In this document: positions 9,149 to 15,876 of the stretch, piece after piece | Layout: every line of letters starts with the position of its first letter | How positions within the stretch are numbered: position 1 is the first letter of the stretch | Origin: Alcaligenes faecalis | GTDB lineage: Bacteria > Pseudomonadota > Gammaproteobacteria > Burkholderiales > Burkholderiaceae_B | Assembly (NCBI RefSeq): GCF_009497775.1 | Contig: NZ_CP031012.1 | Span: 3,809,235-3,873,234, forward strand | Length of the DNA stretch: 64,000 bases | Direction of reading: 5' to 3' | Notes under the pieces: generated by a model | Seen by the model: only the letters and a program-made list of their open reading frames with translations | What the model was told of the DNA's origin: nothing | The model's database searches: none | Translations under genes and position numbers: made by a program

Positions 9149-10219
9149 TTAAGAAGCGGCTGTTGCCACTTCGGATCGAGGCATGAAAACCTGGATCTGA
9201 TCCCAGGCGCCGGGTGCCAGGTCACGAATCAGCTCGTGAAAACCCATGGGCACCAGTTGCTGGGCGCGACGCAACAGCAAAGGGGCAGGATGGCTGGGCT
9301 CGTGCTGCTCGAAATACGCCACCAGCTTGTCCAGCAACAGCACCACCTCTTCGCGGGATGAAACATGCAGGTTCTGCCAGCCTGCCAAGCCCATCACCGG
9401 GGCGGCCTGATTGGCAGGCTGCGGCGACACAGGACTGGTGGAATGGCTGGCCTGCACAGGTTCGGGGGCAGAAGGGATAGATAGTGACGTCGCCGCATCC
9501 AGCACTGCGCAGGCGGCCTCCACGGTGTCCCAGGCCCCATCCAGACGCACGGACCATTCGGCATCCAGATAGCGGTGCACCAAGGCCTCCAGTTCCTGGC
9601 GGAACTGGCGCAAACGACTCAAGGCCACGGTCTGGTTCTGGCCTGCGGCAAAGGCGCGGCGCAGCTCTTCGACCAGTCGATCCCGACCGGGCAAACCGGT
9701 GTCTTTCTGGCTGCCATCCAGCACGTAGCCGACTTCACGTAAATTCAGTTGGCGATGCCCCAGGCTGACCACGGGGGCTTCACGCATCAGGCGACCCAGA
9801 CCATCAATGGCCGACAGCCCGGCCAGCGCATTGACGCGTGGCAAGGGGTCCAGTTCGTCGTCTTCATGCAGACGTGGGTGGACGTGCTCCCAGCCTTGTT
9901 GCAAGGCATTTAACAGCCAGTCGCACACCTCCACCAAAGCGGGCAGCCCGCCTGTCTGCAAACGCGCCTGAGCCAGCACCACCAGCAAGCGAATATCCGC
10001 CGAGCGATCCAGCAAGTCCTGCACCAGACGGACGATGCGCGTCCAGTCCGGAACCTGGGCCGGAATGATGGTTTGGCCAAACTGCTGCTCACCCTGCACT
10101 TGCAGAGCCTGCATCAAAGCCAGAAAGTCCGCTTCGTATTCCAGGTTGTCGCCGTAATGGGCGGTTTCGGGAGCCAAAATCCAGGCTGGCTGCCACTGCT
10201 CCTGTATGCCTTCGACCAT
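9149..10219 (-). CDS. tssA: Type VI secretion cap protein TssA
   Basis: TssA organises baseplate docking and tube and sheath growth. The 356-residue protein has an ImpA-type N-terminal domain (residues about 10-130, with PDWTRIVRLVQDLLDRSADIRLLVVLAQARL) and a proline/serine-rich linker at about residues 245-275. The C-terminal segment HPAPLLLRRAQQLVPMGFHELIRDL is typical of the shorter TssA class. It is the first structural gene of the tssABC-hcp-EFG run, and a terminator separates it from the immunity gene upstream (10349-10376). The Shine-Dalgarno before the ATG is weak (GAGACGAC). Confidence 0.95.
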   Translation of the reverse strand: MVEGIQEQWQPAWILAPETAHYGDNLEYEADFLALMQALQVQGEQQFGQTIIPAQVPDWTRIVRLVQDLLDRSADIRLLVVLAQARLQTGGLPALVEVCDWLLNALQQGWEHVHPRLHEDDELDPLPRVNALAGLSAIDGLGRLMREAPVVSLGHRQLNLREVGYVLDGSQKDTGLPGRDRLVEELRRAFAAGQNQTVALSRLRQFRQELEALVHRYLDAEWSVRLDGAWDTVEAACAVLDAATSLSIPSAPEPVQASHSTSPVSPQPANQAAPVMGLAGWQNLHVSSREEVVLLLDKLVAYFEQHEPSHPAPLLLRRAQQLVPMGFHELIRDLAPGAWDQIQVFMPRSEVATAAS

Positions 10220-10348
10220 AGCTGTCGTCTCGGATAACTGATCACGGACCCAGTCTAGGAAGCGAAGGTGACACCTTTTTGACGAAAATTTTTCCTTACT
10301 TATTTTGCAAAATAGATGTATTTACGCTCTTTTTGAAGCAAATAAAGC

Positions 10349-10376
10349 AAAAGCGCCGCCCGCAGGCAGCGCTTTT
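10349..10376 (-). terminator. Rho-independent terminator after the immunity gene
   Basis: A 12-base stem with one C-A mismatch (AAAAGCGC on one side, GCGCTTTT on the other) closes a four-base loop. On the minus strand it is followed by TTTTGCTTTATTT. It lies 26 bases after the stop of the gene at 10403-10855 and ahead of tssA, so tssA probably has its own promoter in the AT-rich 10220-10345 stretch. Confidence 0.8.
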
Positions 10377-10402
10377 CAAAAGAAGGAAACAGATCAGCGG
10401 GG

Positions 10403-10855
10403 CTAGTTGTCCAACCCCTGCTCCTGTCGCCAGTGCTGGTAGCGTTGCTCCAGAACCGGGCGCAAGGTTTCATAGCTGTTCCAGTCATCAGGCACGTGGT
10501 AAATGGAGGGCAAAACCTCGTCATCCAGCGTATCCACGTAATCGTCCAGATACAGCTCGTCGTAATAAAAGTCGCTGAAGGCCTTGCCCAGCTCGGACAT
10601 ATCTTCGCTGACCAGCACATCATCGCAACACTCTTGCAACAGTTGCGAGCCTTTGATCATGTGATCACGGCACTGGCGCACCTCGTTGGGGTAGCGGTCC
10701 ATAAAAGCATTGGCCAGCAGACCTTTTTCCACCAGCCAGGCCAGATACATGCCGATGTGCGTGCGGCCACCTTGCGGGCCCAGGTCAGAGGGGTAGTCCC
10801 CGCCCACATGCCAGTCCACAGCGTCATATTTAACGGGATCAGTGTGCGTTTTCAA
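10403..10855 (-). CDS. Probable immunity protein to the DUF4150 nuclease effector
   Basis: This 150-residue soluble, acidic protein begins KTHTDPVKYDAVDWHVGGDYP and has THIGMYLAWLVEKGLL near residue 33. This pattern resembles a small family (which I recall as DUF7832) often found as a lone or cargo-linked gene. It has no signal peptide or membrane segment, as suits an inhibitor of a cytoplasmic nuclease. The start codon is TTG at 10855, inside a TTGA overlap with the effector stop. A strong GGAGGT lies seven bases upstream, which settles this start. The overlap couples its translation to the effector. The immunity role is inferred from position and acidity, not from the fold. Confidence 0.72.
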   Translation of the reverse strand: MKTHTDPVKYDAVDWHVGGDYPSDLGPQGGRTHIGMYLAWLVEKGLLANAFMDRYPNEVRQCRDHMIKGSQLLQECCDDVLVSEDMSELGKAFSDFYYDELYLDDYVDTLDDEVLPSIYHVPDDWNSYETLRPVLEQRYQHWRQEQGLDN

Positions 10856-11661
10856 TGTCGTACCTCCGTAGGTATGCGTATGTTCTTGGGAAGTGGCTGC
10901 TTGGGCGCATTCTTGCCAATCAACTCTGCGCCCTTGCTCTCCATCGCCTTGTCCTTGGCCTTCTGGGTTGCGGAGCGGCGCGCTCCCCCGCTCTTGACTT
11001 CGACCGCCCGGATTTTGCCCGTGTTCTTGTCCTTGATCAGTATATCGATCACACGGCGGGTCAATGGTGTTTTTGCAGACACCTGCGTGCCCATTACCTC
11101 GTGGCCTTCCTGCTTCAGCTCGGCCTCTACCTCGCGCTCGCGCTGCGCACCCCGACGCCGATTGCGTTTAAGCTGCGCCCGCTTGGCTTCGCGGGCTGCC
11201 GCCTTGCGCGCCGCCTCCGGCCCGCTACCCGACACACCCTTGCCGCCTTTACCGGCTCCGCCCCCGGCACCACCGCCACCCAGCAACAGCACTTTGAACT
11301 GGCTGGGCACCACCCGCATGCCTACCGTGTTGACGGTATTTTGCATGCTGAGACTGGTCAGGCGAGTCGCCGGAATTCCCTTCCACAGTACATTGGGCAC
11401 GCAGGAAATGGAGCGCGAGCGCGACATTACGGTTTGCGAGATCAAGCCCAAGGCCACGCCCGGATTGTCACCATTACTCAAGGGTATCGTCGTGAGCAAA
11501 TTATGGGCAGGGCCGCCCTGCAACAGGATGTTCCAGGCATTGGGAATGCCCATCAGTCCCGTCGCGAAATTCGGGTAAGGAATCGGCAACAGAGCCGGTG
11601 GTGTCTTGCAGATGTCGGGAAAGGCAATATCCATGCCGCCCCGTTGGCAGTTGGCAAACAT
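10852..11661 (-). CDS. T6SS effector: PAAR-like (DUF4150) domain with C-terminal PD-(D/E)xK-type nuclease
   Basis: Residues 1-120 form a PAAR-like DUF4150 domain (FPDICKTPPALLPIPYPN, then GDNPGVALGLISQTVM), which can tip the VgrG spike. A glycine-rich linker at about 127-148 follows, then a very basic helix at 150-174. The C-terminal domain (about 171-250) shows D206 in RRVIDILIKD and the E221-x-K223 pair in AVEVKSG, with E175 or E177 ahead. This is the layout of a PD-(D/E)xK restriction-type nuclease. The likely role is a DNase delivered into rival bacteria. AAGGAG precedes the ATG at 11661. The fold assignment rests on motif spacing only. Confidence 0.85.
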   Translation of the reverse strand: MFANCQRGGMDIAFPDICKTPPALLPIPYPNFATGLMGIPNAWNILLQGGPAHNLLTTIPLSNGDNPGVALGLISQTVMSRSRSISCVPNVLWKGIPATRLTSLSMQNTVNTVGMRVVPSQFKVLLLGGGGAGGGAGKGGKGVSGSGPEAARKAAAREAKRAQLKRNRRRGAQREREVEAELKQEGHEVMGTQVSAKTPLTRRVIDILIKDKNTGKIRAVEVKSGGARRSATQKAKDKAMESKGAELIGKNAPKQPLPKNIRIPTEVRH

Positions 11662-11670
11662 CAGGGCTCC

Positions 11671-12732
11671 TTATTCAAGATTCATGTAACGCGCCGTCCA
11701 GCTTTCAGACTCGTGCAAAGCCGAGTCATTGGGCAGGCAGCCTGCGGCCTGTTCTTGCCCGGCCTTGTCCAGCAGGCAGCGATGAAACTGGGTACGTTCA
11801 AAGTGCGCGCCATCCCAGCGGGCACGGCGGCAATCTGCGTAGGAGAAATCGGCATAACGCAGCTGGCTATGCTCGAAACGGGCCTGCTCCAGAACCGCTT
11901 GCGCGAAGTAGGCTTGCTGCAAAAAGGAAGCACGAAAATCTGCCTCGGGGGCATGGGCTTGAGCCCACAGGCTTTGGGTCAGATTCGCCTCCCGTATCTG
12001 CAGCCCCTGGGCCTGCGCCTGAACGAATAAAGCTTGGTTGGCTTGGACTTTGTTCAGCACGGCCTGATTCAGGATGGCTGACTTGAAATTGGTGCCGCAC
12101 AGACGGGCGTGGCTTAGATCCGCTTGAGTAAAGTCGGACTCCATCAGGACACTGCCGCTGAAATCCAGCCCGGACAGGTTCATGCCCTGGAAATTACAGG
12201 CTTTGGCCGTCACCCTGCCCCAGCGACTACCGGCCAGCACACTGCCCCGCCAATCCATTTCGGTGACCACCACATCTTCCAGACGGGTCGATTGCAAGGA
12301 CAAGTCCCCTGCACGGCAACCGGTCCAGGTGCAGCGCTGCAAAAGGGCTTGATCGAAGTTTCCCGCCTGCAAAACACATTCCGCCCAGTGGGTGTCGCTC
12401 CAGGCTCCACCTTGCCAGATCGCCCCCTGTAAATCACAGTCCTGCCACATCACCTCACTGGCTTGAACGTGCTTGCAAGACAGGCCGGCAAGCAGGCATT
12501 CCATGAAGGCGCAGCCATCCAGCACAGTGGCGTCCAGTACCGCCCCGCTCAAGTCACATTGATGGAAACGGCTGCCTGCCAGATTGACGCCCAAGGCCTG
12601 CACTCGCGGCAGGCGGCAAGAGATGAACACCGCCCCCGAATAATCACCCGGTGGCAAATACAGATCACTGAAATCCAGCCCCAGCAAAGGCTCGCCTTGC
12701 CGAATACGCAAACGCAAAGCATGGGCGTCCAT
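11671..12732 (-). CDS. Pentapeptide-repeat protein of the T6SS effector island
   Basis: Nearly all of the 353 residues are pentapeptide repeats of the A(D/N)LxX kind (for example SGLDFSGSVLMESDFTQADLSHARLCGTNF), which fold into a right-handed quadrilateral beta-helix. No toxin motif, signal peptide or membrane segment is visible. Its ATG overlaps the stop of the DUF2169 gene by one base (TGATG), and it is followed after nine bases by the nuclease effector. Such proteins recur beside DUF2169, DUF3540 and DUF4150 genes in T6SS islands, where an adaptor or loading role is suspected. Its exact function is unknown. Confidence 0.85.
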   Translation of the reverse strand: MDAHALRLRIRQGEPLLGLDFSDLYLPPGDYSGAVFISCRLPRVQALGVNLAGSRFHQCDLSGAVLDATVLDGCAFMECLLAGLSCKHVQASEVMWQDCDLQGAIWQGGAWSDTHWAECVLQAGNFDQALLQRCTWTGCRAGDLSLQSTRLEDVVVTEMDWRGSVLAGSRWGRVTAKACNFQGMNLSGLDFSGSVLMESDFTQADLSHARLCGTNFKSAILNQAVLNKVQANQALFVQAQAQGLQIREANLTQSLWAQAHAPEADFRASFLQQAYFAQAVLEQARFEHSQLRYADFSYADCRRARWDGAHFERTQFHRCLLDKAGQEQAAGCLPNDSALHESESWTARYMNLE

Positions 12733-15254
12733 CAGGCTTGCCCCCCGGCAGGGTCGCAGCGTGCCGTGCGCAGATACAGATTGCGGCTACGAGTACGTGC
12801 ATCCGTTTGCAAGCCCATCAGATCAGCACGAAAGAAGTTCACGGTATCCAGCATCGTGCCCTGAACATTCGCGCCCCCGGCCAGGCTATTGCTCATATCC
12901 ACCTTGTTCAAGATGGCCTGACTAAAGTCGGTCTCAATCAGGATGCAATCGCTTAGGCGGGCCTGCGTCCACTGCGAGCCCTGAAGATTGGCACCGGATA
13001 AATCGCAGCGAATCAGCTGGGCCTGCTCAAAACAGGATTGCGACAGATCCAGCCCACGCAAATTGCTTTCTTCCAGGCGAGCACCACGCCAGTCCGACCC
13101 CGGCATGGCCAAACCGGACACCACACTTTGACGCCAGGTGCTGTCACGGCAATCGACCACGCCGTCCAACAGACCTAGCAGCCAGGACGTGTCCTCCAGA
13201 CTGGAGCCCTTCAAGGACAGCCCCCGCAGATCACAGTCCAGCCAGGCGCATTGCTGCAACTGGCAATCCAGATAAGACAAGTCGGACAAGCGAGAGCGCA
13301 TCAAATACTGCACACCCTGCAAGTGCGAGGCTTCAAAGGTGCAGCGCAGCAGGTCCACATCCAGCCACTCCTGCTCCTGCAAATGGCACTGCTGAAACAA
13401 GACATCCTGCCAACTGGACTCACGCGGCTGCCATCGGGCTGCCTGCACCTGACGAAACTGCACGGATTGCAGCACGGCTGCACTGAAATCCACATCGTCC
13501 AGTTGGGATTGATCGAATTGAATCTGCTCCAGTCGCGCCCGCACAAAAGTGGCTCCAGAGCAGTCTGCTCCAGCAAACCTGCCTTGCTGTAGAACCGCAT
13601 CGTTAAAGCAGGTGCCGACACAGCGCACCCCGGAGAAATCGAAGTCCTGCAAATGCAGACCGCTCAAATCCAGGCCCGACAAATTGCGGGTTCCGGCCAG
13701 GATCAATTCCACGCGCCTGCGCAGCCGCTGCTGACGCAGGTCGGAAGCAGCAGGCGGTGCAGGGGCATAGGTTTGCATCGCGCGTCTGGCCTCTTCCATG
13801 GGCTTGGATAGCAAGCCGGACACAGGTGCCTGGTCGCTGGTCGTTGCATCCAGCTCGTGCAGCATGCGCTGCGTATCGCGAGCCGTAACACGGGTGCTGG
13901 CCTGATCCTGAAAGGGAGATTCACGCTGCAAATCCCGCACTTTCTCCATGCCCTCTTCCATCTGCTGACGCGCATCCCATTGCTGGCGATTGGCTTGGCG
14001 CACTTCCTGTACCCAATCCGTCCGGTCCACATCCATAGGCTTGGGAGGCCCAGCCTGCGCCAGGGAAAACAGCTCGTTCTGCCAAGCCGGGTGTTCGTGT
14101 GCCGCGTCCTGCGCCCATCGCTCCAGGCGCATCCGCATGGTCAAGGACAAAGGGTCGTCTGAACGGGTCTGAAAATCATCCAAAGGCGCGCAGCAGTCAG
14201 CGGGTAGCAAATCCTGGTCGCGCAAGGCAAATAACCCGGCCTGATCGCCTTCACTACGCAAGCGCAGCACTTGCTCGTAATGCCCCCGACCACGTGGCAT
14301 CCCCAAAGGCTCCAGGGCAGGCATCAGCAAATTCACATCTTGTGCCTGCGCGTCCTGGACCGGCACGCTTCCTTGATACAGCAAGAGCATGTGGCCCAAA
14401 TCAGGGAAGAACCAGACGGTGGTGTGCCGTAGCTCCAGCTTTTGCAGGCCGGGTAGACGACGATCCTGATACCAGCAGATCGCCTCCCACTGCGGCAAGC
14501 TGCCGCTCCACTGTGGCCGTTGGGCGTGTAAATGGTGCAGTTCCCAGGAACTGTCTGCGGGCCAAGAGCTTTGTTCACGCCACCACTGATCCGGTTCGGC
14601 AGCATTGAAAAAATGCGGGTCCAGACTGTCCAGCATCATGCCGGGATCGCCTTGCTGCCAGGCGGGATCGTATCGACCCGCCAAACGAAAGCGGCGTGGT
14701 CGCAAAGGCGACACAGGCCCCAAACCTGCTGGACGCCCCTGCTGTCCCGAACGATACAGACGCCCTTCCCAAGGCTCTACCTGTGGCAAGCAAAGCGGCT
14801 CGCCCGGAATGGCTGCTTCCATTCCCATACCGGCAGGGTTGTCGGGATACTGTGGCCCGCCCCAGCTACGGCTGCCATCCAAAGGCACGCGGGTAAAAGG
14901 CTCTGCCTCGCCCGGCCTGCCTTGTCGCCACTGCCGTTGCCCAAATACCGCCAGTTGCTTTTCTATCGGGCCGACGCGCGCTTGTACGGCCAGTTGGGAG
15001 AGCGCCTCGCCGCCCGGCGCGCAGGCGTGGCCAGAGACCAGAAACTCTGCACAAGGTTTGGGCAAGGCCAGGTCCAGCACATCGTCGTCCTGTATCAGAC
15101 CGGATACACTTTGCCACATGCGTGCATCGGTGCTCAAGCCATGCGGGGCATCCATGGAGCACCAAGCCTGTACCGACACGCTTAGCGCGTGTTGTCCGCG
15201 CCAGCTCCAGGGGCGCGCCAGAATACCCAAGCGCAAGGGTTTTACGATGCGCAT
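12732..15254 (-). CDS. DUF2169 protein with C-terminal pentapeptide repeats
   Basis: This 840-residue protein has two parts. The N-terminal third is a DUF2169 domain (MRIVKPLRLGILARPWSWRG through about residue 300, with LELRHTTVWFFPDLGHMLLLYQGSV). A helical, charged middle follows at about 350-500, and from about residue 525 pentapeptide repeats begin (LSGLDLSGLHLQDFDFSG). DUF2169 proteins accompany DUF4150 effectors and are thought to act as loading chaperones or adaptors. The start at 15254 has AAGGA nine bases upstream; an in-frame GTG at 15278 lacks a site. It overlaps the next pentapeptide gene by one base. The fusion of both modules suggests one effector-handling complex. Confidence 0.85.
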   Translation of the reverse strand: MRIVKPLRLGILARPWSWRGQHALSVSVQAWCSMDAPHGLSTDARMWQSVSGLIQDDDVLDLALPKPCAEFLVSGHACAPGGEALSQLAVQARVGPIEKQLAVFGQRQWRQGRPGEAEPFTRVPLDGSRSWGGPQYPDNPAGMGMEAAIPGEPLCLPQVEPWEGRLYRSGQQGRPAGLGPVSPLRPRRFRLAGRYDPAWQQGDPGMMLDSLDPHFFNAAEPDQWWREQSSWPADSSWELHHLHAQRPQWSGSLPQWEAICWYQDRRLPGLQKLELRHTTVWFFPDLGHMLLLYQGSVPVQDAQAQDVNLLMPALEPLGMPRGRGHYEQVLRLRSEGDQAGLFALRDQDLLPADCCAPLDDFQTRSDDPLSLTMRMRLERWAQDAAHEHPAWQNELFSLAQAGPPKPMDVDRTDWVQEVRQANRQQWDARQQMEEGMEKVRDLQRESPFQDQASTRVTARDTQRMLHELDATTSDQAPVSGLLSKPMEEARRAMQTYAPAPPAASDLRQQRLRRRVELILAGTRNLSGLDLSGLHLQDFDFSGVRCVGTCFNDAVLQQGRFAGADCSGATFVRARLEQIQFDQSQLDDVDFSAAVLQSVQFRQVQAARWQPRESSWQDVLFQQCHLQEQEWLDVDLLRCTFEASHLQGVQYLMRSRLSDLSYLDCQLQQCAWLDCDLRGLSLKGSSLEDTSWLLGLLDGVVDCRDSTWRQSVVSGLAMPGSDWRGARLEESNLRGLDLSQSCFEQAQLIRCDLSGANLQGSQWTQARLSDCILIETDFSQAILNKVDMSNSLAGGANVQGTMLDTVNFFRADLMGLQTDARTRSRNLYLRTARCDPAGGQA

Positions 15255-15373
15255 GAAATTTGTCCTTTGGGAGAGCACGAGCAGGACTGGCTTGGAGCAA
15301 GAGCCCTGCCTGACTGCACCGGACCAGCGTGTGGGTCATCCCCGATCAACTGCAAAACCAGCGCCACCATCAA

Positions 15374-15862
15374 TCAATCCCCATAGGAGTTGGCGGCGGG
15401 CTTCAGTTGCAAGGTCACCTGTTCACGGTTCAGAGCGCACAACTGAGCATTGGCCGGATCGCACAGTACGCTGACCCAATTACCCGGCTTGAATCGCTTG
15501 TTCAGTTCGGGCTGCACCAGCACATCAACATGGGTTTTCTGGCCATCCACGTCCAGGCCCAGACGCACTAGCGGATAAGCGGATTTGAAGACTTCTGGCA
15601 GCAGTTCATCCTGAGAGACGATCACCGCCTGTTGGGGTACGACTTCGGCACGGTGTAGACGCTGATACAAAAGCTCTTCGGGACGAGCACGCCAATAGCG
15701 CATGAAGCCCCTATATCCGGCCACAAAACCACCCACCGCGATCAACATGGGCAAGATGACCAGATAAGGCAGCCAATCTCGCCATTCCAGAGCAATACCA
15801 ATCGAGATCATGATGGCTCCCAGCACAGCGCTGAAAGCCATCCACATAAACTGTCCCAGCAT
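15374..15862 (-). CDS. Small inner-membrane protein between vgrG and the DUF2169 gene
   Basis: The 162-residue protein has two predicted membrane helices (about residues 4-24 and 28-50) followed by a soluble domain. The closing pattern LVQPELNKRFKPGNWVSVLCDPANAQLCAL recalls DUF3592-like small membrane proteins. The frame is open far upstream inside vgrG, but the start at 15862 is chosen because it lies after the vgrG stop and begins directly with the first membrane helix. An AAGGA is 11 bases upstream. Position suggests a link to VgrG, perhaps immunity or assembly, but I do not recognise a function. Confidence 0.65.
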   Translation of the reverse strand: MLGQFMWMAFSAVLGAIMISIGIALEWRDWLPYLVILPMLIAVGGFVAGYRGFMRYWRARPEELLYQRLHRAEVVPQQAVIVSQDELLPEVFKSAYPLVRLGLDVDGQKTHVDVLVQPELNKRFKPGNWVSVLCDPANAQLCALNREQVTLQLKPAANSYGD

Positions 15863-15876
15863 CGTCGCGGACGTCC

